From an uncultured Muribaculaceae bacterium (GTDB lineage Bacteria > Bacteroidota > Bacteroidia > Bacteroidales > Muribaculaceae), in assembly GCA_944321705.1 (NCBI GenBank), contig CALUMG010000005.1, forward strand, positions 1-64,000: a DNA stretch of 64,000 bases, written 5' to 3'. Under the pieces are notes generated by a model that saw nothing but the letters and a program-made list of their open reading frames with translations, did no database searches and was not told where the DNA came from. Below, one piece after another: positions 1-6,636 of the stretch (the first letter of the stretch is position 1; the number at the start of each line of letters is the position of its first letter). The position numbers and the translations under genes were made by a program.

Positions 1-27
1 CCGAATCGTTCATTGTGGTTGTTCACG

Positions 28-49
28 GAGACGCGATGAATCGCGTCTC
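28..49. repeat. REP-like palindrome, single copy near window edge
   Basis: A 22-bp near-perfect palindrome with 10-base arms GAGACGCGAT and ATCGCGTCTC around a central GA. The bases before and after it (1-70) match the right end of the 312-bp repeats at 78-389 and 1391-1702, so this is probably the right end of another unit that starts outside the window. The same palindrome recurs at 282, 347, 1595, 1660, 5014 and 5079. Confidence 0.8.
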
Positions 50-133
50 TACAATGGGCGGTGACGATGGCTGGATGTTCATTGTGACGACAGTGATGGG
101 GCTGCCATAACGCCCGATAAAATGTAAATAAAA

Positions 134-151
134 GGCCGAATTGTTTCGGCC
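134..151 (-). terminator. Hairpin with U tract on the minus strand
   Basis: Arms GGCCGAA (134-140) and TTCGGCC (145-151) form a 7-bp stem with a 4-base loop. On the minus strand it is followed by TTTTATTT, the form of a rho-independent terminator. An equivalent lies at 1447-1464 in the second repeat copy. It could end transcripts running leftwards from the toxin-antitoxin operon. Confidence 0.5.
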
Positions 152-281
152 CGATGATTCTCATATTACTTTAATAGTAAGGGAGCGAGAGACGAGTCAT
201 TGAGGCCACTCCGCTCCCTTTCCTGTTTTCCCATGGTTGCTGCACGACGGTGGTTGAATGGCTTTGCGGTGGTTCATTGTA

Positions 282-368
282 GAGACGCGATTCATCGCGT
301 CTCGAAAGCAGCGGAAATCCCGAATCGTTCACTGTGGTTGTTCAGGGAGACGCGATGAATCGCGTCTC
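282..368. repeat. Paired inverted REP-like palindromes (BIME-like)
   Basis: Two copies of the 22-bp palindrome at 282-303 and 347-368, in opposite orientation because the central dinucleotide is TC in one and GA in the other. A spacer containing AAATCCCGAATCGTTCA separates them, and TTGTAGA / TCTACAA flank the outside. The same paired arrangement recurs at 1595-1681 and 5014-5100. It resembles the REP doublets (BIMEs) mobilised by REP-associated tyrosine transposases, though no such transposase is in this window. Confidence 0.8.
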
Positions 369-393
369 TACAATGGGTGGTGACGATGGATGG

Positions 394-425
394 CAATTCG
401 GCGGTTCATTGTGACGACGGTGACG
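394..425. repeat. 32-bp exact direct repeat flanking the HigBA cassette, left
   Basis: Identical to 1380-1411 over 32 bases, starting CAATTCGGCGG and ending GACGGTGACG. It bounds a 954-bp stretch holding only the toxin-antitoxin operon with its promoter and terminator. The right copy merges into the start of the second 312-bp repeat. This looks like the boundary of an inserted or duplicated segment. Confidence 0.85.
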
Positions 426-486
426 TGGCTATGCTGGCCGTTGATACGGTGGCCGGAATGGATGTTGCAAACTGATGATAACAAAT

Positions 487-515
487 GAAGGAGGACACGT
501 TTCGCGCCCTCCTTC
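487..515. terminator. Terminator downstream of the HigBA operon
   Basis: Arms GAAGGAGG (487-494) and CCTCCTTC (508-515) form a strong stem. A T-rich run follows on the plus strand and ATTTGTT on the minus strand. It lies 40 bases beyond the antitoxin stop codon, so it most likely ends the minus-strand operon. The better U tract is on the plus strand, so it may work both ways. Confidence 0.6.
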
Positions 516-555
516 GTTGTTTTTTATACTATGGCCTACCCCATTGGAATAGGGT

Positions 556-888
556 TTACCATAAAGCGACTTTCCCGGCTACACCCAAATCGAGGGTTGC
601 CGACGTTATTCCCAATGCCTTGAATACCCTGCTCATAGTGGGTAGCGTGATGACGCATTTCCCCTTTTCGAGCTTGGATATTTGTGATTTTTTTACGCCG
701 ACTTTTTCTCCAAGTTCTTCCTGCGTGAGGTTCTGTTTTATTCGTTCCGCCTTGATGGTTTCCCCGATGTGGTAAGCCTGCAATTCCTCTTTGAGACGAG
801 CTTCCATCGCGTCACGCTCAGGAGTCCCTATCGGTCCCCAGGCTTCGTCAACCAACACACTGAGCGGGGTTAAATTCATCTTTGCCAT
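556..888 (-). CDS. HigA-like XRE-family antitoxin
   Basis: A 110-residue protein with a Cro/CI-type helix-turn-helix at about residues 48-98; the recognition region reads LTQEELGEKVGVKKSQISK. In this family the antitoxin binds and neutralises the ribosome-dependent mRNase encoded beside it, and represses the shared promoter. The start is 2 bases after the toxin stop, so the two are surely co-transcribed, toxin first as in higBA. The N-terminal 40 residues (rich in acidic residues, containing PERDAMEARLKEEL) would be the toxin-binding part. That role is inferred from family architecture. Confidence 0.85.
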   Translation of the reverse strand: MAKMNLTPLSVLVDEAWGPIGTPERDAMEARLKEELQAYHIGETIKAERIKQNLTQEELGEKVGVKKSQISKLEKGKCVITLPTMSRVFKALGITSATLDLGVAGKVALW

Positions 889-890
889 AA

Positions 891-1235
891 TTATTTATTT
901 TTATTGTTGAAATATTCTTTTCTTAATGTCTCTGCCTTTTTTATCTCTTTTTTTGGTGTCTTCTGAGTCTTTTTCACTATCCCATGGGTGGCAACGACTA
1001 ATGCTTCTATCTCCGTGTCCCAAAAGGCAAACAGACGATAACATATTCCATTGAAGAGTGTTCGTATCTCCCAAATTTCGGAGTTTTCCAATTTCTTGAA
1101 AAGTTCTTTATCTATTTCTCCGCCTTCTATTTTGAGGAGGTCGTATGTGATTTTCTTTCGGGCTTTTTCAGGGAGAGATGATATGAATTCCCTCGCCATG
1201 TCCATAAATGCAATTCTAAGTTTTGGTCCTTTCAT
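891..1235 (-). CDS. HigB/RelE-like toxin (phage-derived Gp49-like family)
   Basis: About 114 residues. The segment LENSEIWEIRTLFNGICYRLFAFWD is the typical core of Gp49-like/HigB toxins, which cut mRNA in translating ribosomes; it is followed by IVKKTQKTPKKEIKKAETL, the conserved lysine-rich tail. The frame stays open upstream to 1283, but the promoter at 1257-1288 would then lie inside the gene. The ATG at 1235 (MKGPKLRIAF) also fits the family start, so it is preferred. The HTH antitoxin follows 2 bases later. Confidence 0.85.
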   Translation of the reverse strand: MKGPKLRIAFMDMAREFISSLPEKARKKITYDLLKIEGGEIDKELFKKLENSEIWEIRTLFNGICYRLFAFWDTEIEALVVATHGIVKKTQKTPKKEIKKAETLRKEYFNNKNK

Positions 1236-1256
1236 AGAATTTATAATATTTCGATA

Positions 1257-1288
1257 CAAAGATAAAAATAAGTTTCCATACAAGCAAA
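1257..1288 (-). promoter_or_regulatory. HigBA promoter (Bacteroidetes-type)
   Basis: Reading the minus strand, a -33 TTTG (1288-1285), a 20-base spacer and a -7 TATCTTTG (1264-1257) match the Bacteroidetes primary sigma consensus exactly. Transcription would start near 1250, about 15 bases before the toxin ATG. This supports the 1235 start. Confidence 0.7.
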
Positions 1289-1302
1289 CATTTGTCTATA
1301 TT

Positions 1303-1317
1303 TATCTACTTTAGATA
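1303..1317. promoter_or_regulatory. Candidate antitoxin operator dyad
   Basis: Perfect 6-base arms TATCTA and TAGATA around CTT, just upstream of the -33 box of the HigBA promoter. HTH antitoxins of this type bind such short dyads to repress their own operon. The assignment is inference from position and symmetry. Confidence 0.4.
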
Positions 1318-1390
1318 GAATCCGTTTAAGGGTCATATCGGGACATCACGGATGATGTCGCAACGATGGGGCTGGATGTCAATTCGGCGG

Positions 1391-1702
1391 TTCATTGTGA
1401 CGACGGTGACGGGGCTGCCATAACGCCCGATAAAATGTAAATAAAAGGCCGAATTGTTTCGGCCCGATGATTCTCATATTACTTTAATAGTAAGGGAGCG
1501 AGAGACAAGCCATCGAGGCCACTCCGCTCCCTTTCCCGTTTTTCCATGGTTGCTGCACGACGGTGGTTGAATGGCTTTGTGCTGGTTCATTGTAGAGACG
1601 CGATTCATCGCGTCTCGAAAACAGCGGAAATCCCGAATCGTTCATTGTGGTTGTTCACGGAGACGCGATGAATCGCGTCTCTACAATGGGCGGTGACGAT
1701 GT
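1391..1702. repeat. 312-bp direct repeat, right copy
   Basis: Gap-free counterpart of 78-389 (offset 1313). It contains the same hairpins (1447-1464; AAGGGAGCG arms near 1493-1535) and the same palindrome pair (1595-1616 and 1660-1681). Its first 21 bases belong to the 32-bp direct repeat at 1380-1411. It ends just before the promoter of the hipBA-type locus. Confidence 0.9.
1595..1681. repeat. Paired inverted REP-like palindromes (second doublet)
   Basis: Palindromes at 1595-1616 and 1660-1681 with the same spacing, orientation and spacer sequence as the doublet at 282-368. The doublet was copied along with the 312-bp unit. Confidence 0.8.
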
Positions 1703-1754
1703 TGAATGGATTTGTGGCGATATTTTTGCACATAACATGTCATTAAATAATCGA

Positions 1755-1775
1755 AATATGCTATATTTGCATATT
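1755..1775 (+). promoter_or_regulatory. hipB promoter -7 box covered by a 21-bp operator dyad
   Basis: The -7 box TATATTTG (1762-1769) sits inside a perfect inverted repeat, AATATGC (1755-1761) and GCATATT (1769-1775) with a 7-base spacer. A regulator bound here would block RNA polymerase, as expected for an autorepressing HipB. No clean -33 TTTG is seen at the usual distance. Confidence 0.6.
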
Positions 1776-1791
1776 ATATGATAAGTTGACG

Positions 1792-2112
1792 ATGGCAAAG
1801 AACACAATGGGCACCAAGTTGCCGCGAAAATTGGAGCAGAAAATGCAAATCGTGGGTGAGCAGATAAAACTTGCGAGACTGCGCAGGGATTTGAGCGTGG
1901 CTCAAGTGGCCGAGCGTGCCACATGCTCGACGCTTACGGTGTCGCGCATAGAGAAAGGCGCGCCGACGGTGGCAATAGGCATATATCTGCGCGTGCTTTA
2001 TGCCTTGCAGCTCGACGATGACATATTGTGGCTTGCCAGGGAGGACAAGTTGGGTAAAGCCCTGCAAGATTTGAACCTGAAAACAAGAAAACGAGCCTCA
2101 AAAAAAGAATAA
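1792..2112 (+). CDS. HipB-like XRE-family antitoxin/repressor
   Basis: About 106 residues with a helix-turn-helix near residues 28-80. The core is LSVAQVAERATCSTLTVSRIEKG, and the following segment (TVAIGIYLRVLYALQLDDDI) is the usual shape of HipB proteins. HipB binds operator DNA and tethers the kinase HipA. An alternative ATG two codons upstream (1786) is possible. The gene ends 3 bases before the remains of hipA. As hipA is broken, this may now be an orphan repressor. Confidence 0.85.
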   Translation: MAKNTMGTKLPRKLEQKMQIVGEQIKLARLRRDLSVAQVAERATCSTLTVSRIEKGAPTVAIGIYLRVLYALQLDDDILWLAREDKLGKALQDLNLKTRKRASKKE

Positions 2113-2115
2113 GCG

Positions 2116-2793
2116 ATGAATAAATTGTATGTATATGCAGATTTTGACTGGCTTAAGGCGATAGAGTTTGTCGGTGAGTTGGGTTATGAATCATTGCGCG
2201 GATCGGATAGTTATTCTTTCACGTTCAGCAACCAATGGTTGAAGAAGCATGGAAATATATTCTTGAGCAGTGACCTGAACAATTATCCCGGGATACAATA
2301 TATTTCTAACCGGCATTGATGATTTTTCCCGAATGGGAGGCTTTCGTTTCAAGGAAGAGCCTGACGGGGAGTTTATAAACACAAGCAAGACATTTAAAAT
2401 TCTAATTTGCAAGAACTTTACCGACGGGTCGCGTTTAACATTTGCATAGGAAACAGCGACGACCACTTTCGCAATCATGGTTTCCTGTTGACGGCAAAAG
2501 GTTGGACATTATCACCGGCATACGACATGAATCCCTCGTTGAACAGATATCAAAGCCTGCTTGTTTCATCAACATCCAATAAAGCCGATTTAGACATTTT
2601 GCTTGGAGCTTGCGAAGATTACATGCTTGACCGAAGTGTTGCAGAAAAGATTGTAACGGGAGTGGTCGGGACGGTAAAAATGTGGCGTGGGCTGGCAGCG
2701 AGACTCGGAATCTCCAAGCGAGAGACGGATATGTTTGCAGGAGTGCTGGATGAGCGCGCGTCCAAAGTATCTATTCATGGCTTGAAAGGCTGA
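2116..2793 (+). pseudogene. Decayed hipA kinase toxin (frameshift plus internal deletion)
   Basis: Three blocks of HipA remain. Block one, 2116-2319, is the N-terminal subdomain (VYADFDWLKAIEFVGELGYE, then LSSDLNNYPGIQY). Block two, about 2312-2405 in the +1 frame, reads GIDDFSRMGGFRFKEEPDGEF, the conserved 'RMGA-RF' region. Block three, about 2407-2793, is the C-terminal kinase part with NICIGNSDDHFRNHGFLL and SPAYDMNPS. HipA is normally about 400-440 residues; roughly 170-200 residues between blocks two and three, including most of the ATP-binding core, are gone. The DDH-N catalytic segment survives but without the rest of the kinase. A functional toxin is very unlikely. Confidence 0.85.
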
Positions 2794-2878
2794 TTTTAAT
2801 CATCGTGGGCTGTAATAAAGCGTCGCGATGCGAGGAAATTAGGGAAAAAGATATTAATTTTACCAAAACGGCCCGTAA

Positions 2879-3319
2879 ATGGAACTGGCAAATGAAATAT
2901 TGTTTCCCGAGGTAGCTGCGTTGCTCGAAGAAGGGCATACGGTGACGCTAAAGGCGAAAGGCACGAGCATGATGCCATTCATCGTCGGCGGACGCGACAG
3001 CGTGGTGCTGCAAAAGGCCGACCGGGTGGCTGTGGGCGACATAGTGCTTGCACGGCTGGACGACGGGCGGCATGTGTTGCACCGCGTGACAGGCTTGGCC
3101 GAGGGGGGCAAGGTGGTGAACCTGATGGGGGACGGCAGCATACGTTGCCGCGAGACATGCCGCAGGAGCGACCTGCTGGGCAAGGCGGTGCAGATAGTGC
3201 GCAACGGGCGCACGGTGGACTGCTCGGCAGCCGGGGAGCGTAGACGGGCGCGGTTGTGGCAGGCGTTGTTGCCGGTGAGAAGATACGTTTTATGGATATT
3301 TCGAAAGATATGCATGTGA
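2879..3319 (+). CDS. S24/S26-like (signal-peptidase-fold) peptidase, exporter-linked
   Basis: 146 residues. GTSMMPFI (residues 28-35) matches the nucleophile box of S26 signal peptidases, with Ser30. It is followed by a VGDIVLARL strand, VLHRVTG with His68, and NLMGDG. A Ser/His arrangement resembles the ER/SipW type rather than the Ser/Lys type of LepB; that is my reading of the motif, not a tested fact. The C-terminal LPVRRYVLWIF may be a short membrane-touching helix. It overlaps the ABC exporter by 28 bases, so the pair is translationally coupled. The obvious guess is processing of a peptide handed to the exporter; no precursor gene or PqqD-type carrier is seen. Confidence 0.75.
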   Translation: MELANEILFPEVAALLEEGHTVTLKAKGTSMMPFIVGGRDSVVLQKADRVAVGDIVLARLDDGRHVLHRVTGLAEGGKVVNLMGDGSIRCRETCRRSDLLGKAVQIVRNGRTVDCSAAGERRRARLWQALLPVRRYVLWIFRKICM

Positions 3320-4944
3320 AAGAGTGCGCCGGGTGGCTTTGGAGAGCTTCCAAGGGAATACACGGCTCGGTGTCATGGAGCGCGCTGGCCGGCATCGTGA
3401 ACGTGACGGTGTCGCTGACGTTCATATACGTCTGCAAGCACTTGATTGACATCGTGACGGGACATTCGGATGACGAATTGTCGGTCTACGTCGGGCTGAT
3501 GTTCGGTTGCATAGCCATGCAGATGCTGTTGTCGGTGGTGAAAGGACGGCTTGAAAGCCGTCTTGAGATACGCTTCCGCAACAGATTGCGCGACAAGCTG
3601 TTTGCGCATTTGATGAGCACACAGTGGACCGGTCGTGACTCGTTGCACACCGGCGACATGCTCAACCGCCTTGAAGAGGACGTGATGACGGTGTCGGATG
3701 CCGTGTGCCGCACAGTGTCGTCGGTAATCGTGACGCTTTTCAGGCTTGCCGGAGCGATGTTCATTCTTTCGAGCCTCGACGTGAGGCTTGCGTGCGTGTT
3801 GTTTTTCATCATGCCGCTGGCGTTGCTGTTCAGCAAAAGCTACATGCGCCGGATGCGCCGGTTGACACGCGACATACGCTCGACCGACAGCCGTGTGCAG
3901 AGCCTTTTGCAGGAGCATTTGCAACACCGCATATTGATTCGCACGCTTGAATACACCGACCGGGCGACGGGGATGCTGGGACGGTTGCAGGGTGACTTGC
4001 AGCGTCTTTTTGACCGTCGTACCGACTTCTCGATATTTTCACGGTTGATGGTGCGCATCGGGTTTGCCGTAGGTTATGCCACGGCGTTCCTGTGGGGCAT
4101 CTATGGCTTACGCGACGGCACGGTGACATTCGGGATGATGGCGGCTTTCCTGCAACTTGTGTCGCAGATACAGAACCCCATAGTGGAACTGAGCCGCAAA
4201 ATTCCGTCGTTCATACGCGTTTTCACCTCGACCGAGCGTCTGGCCGAGCTTACCGACATGCCGCTTGAACAGCAAGGCGAGTCGCAGCGGCTTGATGGGG
4301 AGATAGGCGTGAGATTTGCCGACGTGACATTCCGCTATCCCGAGGGTAAGCGTGACGTGCTTGCCGGTTTTTCGCACGATTTCATGCCTGGCAGCCTGAC
4401 GGCCATCGTGGGGGAGACAGGTGCAGGAAAGAGCACGATGATGCGGCTGATGCTCGCGTTGCTGCTGCCGGGCAAGGGGAAGGTGACATTTTACAATGGA
4501 TCGCGCGAAATAACGGCTTCGCCGCTCACGCGGTGCAACGTGTCGTATGTGCCTCAAGGGAACACGCTGCTGAGCGGCACTATTCGCGACAATTTGCTCA
4601 TGGGTAATCCCGACGCGACCGACGAGGAGCTGAAAGCGGCCTTGCACACGGCCGTGGCCGATTTCGTGTTTTCATTGCCCGAGGGACTTGACACCCGTTG
4701 TGGCGAGCAGGGTTCAGGTATCAGCGAGGGACAGGCACAACGCATCGCCATAGCACGCGGGTTGCTGCGTCCCGGCGGCGTGGTGCTGCTCGATGAGCCG
4801 ACTTCTTCGCTCGACGGGGAAACCGAACGGCTGTTGATGGAACGACTGGCCGGACAAGTGCATGGCAAGACGCTGATATTGATAACGCACCGTGAGGCAA
4901 TGGCGCAATTGTGCACCGAGGTGGTGCGCATCGGCAAGCCATAG
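3292..4944 (+). CDS. ABC exporter, fused permease and ATPase
   Basis: About 550 residues from the ATG at 3292 (a GTG at 3256 is also open). Residues ~25-300 are a type I exporter transmembrane domain with about six helices (ITFIYVCKHLIDIVTG, LACVLFFIMPLALLFS, IGFAVGYATAFLWGIYG). Residues ~320-550 are the ATPase: Walker A GETGAGKST (374-382), Q-loop VPQGN, signature SEGQ (478-481), Walker B VLLDEP with D501/E502 and switch H533. The signature is ISEGQ, not LSGGQ. No C39 peptidase domain is fused; the neighbouring S26-like protein may do that job. Half-transporter, so it should homodimerise. Substrate unknown, perhaps a modified peptide. Confidence 0.85.
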   Translation: MDISKDMHVKECAGWLWRASKGIHGSVSWSALAGIVNVTVSLTFIYVCKHLIDIVTGHSDDELSVYVGLMFGCIAMQMLLSVVKGRLESRLEIRFRNRLRDKLFAHLMSTQWTGRDSLHTGDMLNRLEEDVMTVSDAVCRTVSSVIVTLFRLAGAMFILSSLDVRLACVLFFIMPLALLFSKSYMRRMRRLTRDIRSTDSRVQSLLQEHLQHRILIRTLEYTDRATGMLGRLQGDLQRLFDRRTDFSIFSRLMVRIGFAVGYATAFLWGIYGLRDGTVTFGMMAAFLQLVSQIQNPIVELSRKIPSFIRVFTSTERLAELTDMPLEQQGESQRLDGEIGVRFADVTFRYPEGKRDVLAGFSHDFMPGSLTAIVGETGAGKSTMMRLMLALLLPGKGKVTFYNGSREITASPLTRCNVSYVPQGNTLLSGTIRDNLLMGNPDATDEELKAALHTAVADFVFSLPEGLDTRCGEQGSGISEGQAQRIAIARGLLRPGGVVLLDEPTSSLDGETERLLMERLAGQVHGKTLILITHREAMAQLCTEVVRIGKP

Positions 4945-5013
4945 GGAATGTATATATTGTTGCAATTATGCATGTGAGTACAAGAGAGAGTCTCTTATAT
5001 GTCGGATAACGTA

Positions 5014-5100
5014 GAGACGCGATTCATCGCGTCTCGAAAGTTTCGGCAAATCCCGAATTGTTCATGTGGCGGTTCATGGAGACGCGATGAATCGCGTCTC
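5014..5100. repeat. Paired inverted REP-like palindromes (third doublet)
   Basis: Palindromes at 5014-5035 and 5079-5100 in opposite orientation, with a diverged version of the spacer seen at 282-368 (AAATCCCGAATTGTTCA shared). Here the doublet is not inside the 312-bp unit, so the doublet itself is the dispersed element. Confidence 0.8.
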
Positions 5101-5147
5101 TACGATGACAGGTTGGCTCATTGAGGCGCGTATTGTTATGTTTTGTC

Positions 5148-5164
5148 GATGAATCGCGTCTCTA
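5148..5164. repeat. Half REP-like palindrome
   Basis: GATGAATCGCGTCTCTA repeats the right half of the 22-bp palindrome with its flank, without the left arm. It is a decayed or truncated copy just beyond the third doublet. Confidence 0.6.
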
Positions 5165-5220
5165 CGAGATGAGGTGCATTTCAATTTTGGGAAAATTAGT
5201 TTTATTTTTGAGAAAAGAAA

Positions 5221-5249
5221 AACCCTTGGAGCTTCACAGCGGCAAGGGT
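5221..5249 (-). terminator. Terminator for the DUF4919 gene
   Basis: On the minus strand, a stem with ACCCTTG and CAAGGGT arms is followed by TTTTTCTTTTCT. It lies about 75 bases past the stop codon at 5323. Confidence 0.6.
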
Positions 5250-5322
5250 CTCATTAATAGTGCTATTATTTTCGAGTGCTATTATATATTGATTATTGTT
5301 GTTGTTTCTTTCTAATTTAAAA

Positions 5323-6027
5323 TCATTCTTCCTTGTATTTCGTGGCAGTCACTTCATTGATGCGACTGATGTCGAAATAGAATCCTTCGGGAGAATTTTT
5401 ATCTTTTTGCTCAACCATGATGTAATCGATATTATTACCTTCATCTTTATGTCCTGTCGCTACGAATCCGAGCATGTTGAGCAGATTATACTCGTGCGAC
5501 ACCGAAATCACCACCCACGGCTTCTCTTTGCTACCATTTCCGGAAGAGAGAATCGCTGCCACAAGATGATTCAACTTGTATTGGCGGATGGATGCGAGAG
5601 TATTCTTTTCTTTCTTTTTCAGTGCAAAGATATAAAAATTCATTTGATTCAAATCAAAAATATTATCACGAAGTGTTAATTCTGCATATTTTATGATTGT
5701 ATCACACTCTGCACGAGTAAAGTCCTTTTTATAATAAAGATCTCTGATGCCTTCGGGATAATCTGACAGAGACATTCTCACAGGGTCGTAGTCTTCCTGA
5801 AAGGTGTATCCGTAGTACAGGTGCCGATAATCTTCATGCTTCAACACAGTGTCGTTGCTGAGGAAGTTTTCCAGCAGCCTTGGATAATAGAATTTTGATT
5901 TCGGGTCGTTTACAGCGGTTCCGATAGAATCAAAATCCACTTTTTTCACCTCCAATCGTTGAGACTTTGCCGAAAGGGTCAATGTTAAGACCAACACAGC
6001 CGTTATGGAAAGTAGGATCTGCTTCAT
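5323..6027 (-). CDS. Exported DUF4919 protein
   Basis: 234 residues with a cleavable signal peptide (MKQILLSITAVLVLTLTLSA). The body matches the look of the Bacteroidetes DUF4919 family: FDSIGTAVNDPKSKFYYPRLLENF at the start, LYYGYTFQEDYDP, then a domain containing HEYNLLNMLGF and a strand-rich end with EGFYFDISRIN. Its biochemical function is unknown; it is predicted periplasmic. It stands alone, with a terminator after it. Confidence 0.75.
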   Translation of the reverse strand: MKQILLSITAVLVLTLTLSAKSQRLEVKKVDFDSIGTAVNDPKSKFYYPRLLENFLSNDTVLKHEDYRHLYYGYTFQEDYDPVRMSLSDYPEGIRDLYYKKDFTRAECDTIIKYAELTLRDNIFDLNQMNFYIFALKKKEKNTLASIRQYKLNHLVAAILSSGNGSKEKPWVVISVSHEYNLLNMLGFVATGHKDEGNNIDYIMVEQKDKNSPEGFYFDISRINEVTATKYKEE

Positions 6028-6084
6028 AAACCTTTTTTTTGGACATATTTATTACAGCTTGCGGATGTGTGAGATGTTGAGTGG

Positions 6085-6576
6085 TTATCTAATTAAAAAT
6101 CCTTCGACTGCTATACCTGTCAATGAGATTGTAACTATCGTTTTCAATCCGGCAGCACAAAAGTAATGAATAAAATTGGAAAATGAAAATTTTATCCACT
6201 TTCCTCGCGGAGTTTTAGAGAATGCCAATTGGCCTAACAGAGTACCGATGATTGCCGACAGTATCATTACCGACGCATCAATCGACATGCCCACGAGCAG
6301 GCCGGCAAAGCCTCCGATTGAGAGGTACAAGTTGCCTTGAATGTCGGGTCGAGCACCTTCTTTTGCCGACAGGATCGCGATTCCCCAAGTGATTGCCGCC
6401 GCGATTCCCCAAAATATCAAGGCATTGTCAGTCAGGTTTATAAATTTGCCCCAATGCAGCAATGCCATTCCCAAGTAGGCGAGAATGGCCGACGGTGGGA
6501 AATTGCGGATTCCGGTGGCGATGCCGCCGAGCATCAGCATGATTCCTATCACGGCAAATATCGTGTTTGAGTCCAT
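6085..6576 (-). CDS. Small integral membrane protein, unknown function
   Basis: 163 residues with about five hydrophobic segments: TIFAVIGIMLMLGGIATGI, AILAYLGMALLHW, ALIFWGIAAAITWGIAILS, LYLSIGGFAGLLVGMSI and ASVMILSAIIGTLLGQLAF, plus a hydrophobic C terminus. The glycine-rich helix pattern in the middle resembles the DUF456-type arrangement, but I cannot assign a family firmly. It lies upstream of DUF4919 on the same strand with a 57-base gap. Confidence 0.65.
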   Translation of the reverse strand: MDSNTIFAVIGIMLMLGGIATGIRNFPPSAILAYLGMALLHWGKFINLTDNALIFWGIAAAITWGIAILSAKEGARPDIQGNLYLSIGGFAGLLVGMSIDASVMILSAIIGTLLGQLAFSKTPRGKWIKFSFSNFIHYFCAAGLKTIVTISLTGIAVEGFLIR

Positions 6577-6636
6577 TTCCTTAAATCAAGTTTATGGTTG
6601 AAGTAGCTGACGCAAGCATTTGCAGGTTGATTTGCA

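Larger units (their letters stand above)
78..389. repeat. 312-bp direct repeat, left copy
   Basis: Aligns without gaps to 1391-1702 at a constant offset of 1313 bases, with scattered substitutions. Each copy holds, in order, a short hairpin with GGCCGAA and TTCGGCC arms, a long-loop hairpin with AAGGGAGCG arms, and a pair of oppositely oriented REP-like palindromes. No reading frame is conserved between the copies, so it looks like a non-coding unit. The two copies flank the HigBA-type operon. Confidence 0.9.
4945..5322. other. Non-coding interval with REP-like repeats
   Basis: 378 bases with no credible gene. It holds one palindrome doublet (5014-5100), a half copy (5148-5164) and the terminator at 5221-5249. 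The short open frame at 5121-5315 has no recognisable content. Confidence 0.7.

Noticed and set aside
485-775. Open frame on the plus strand over the antitoxin
   Set aside because: Antisense to a well-supported HTH antitoxin and running through its terminator.
3373-3927. Long open frames opposite the ABC exporter and other genes
   Set aside because: They lie antisense to a gene with complete motifs, have His/Arg-rich or Ser/Pro-rich compositions typical of antisense frames, and match nothing.
282-5100. The recurring palindromes as a CRISPR array
   Set aside because: Copies are in alternating orientation, unevenly spaced over kilobases and with conserved rather than unique spacers; no cas genes are present.
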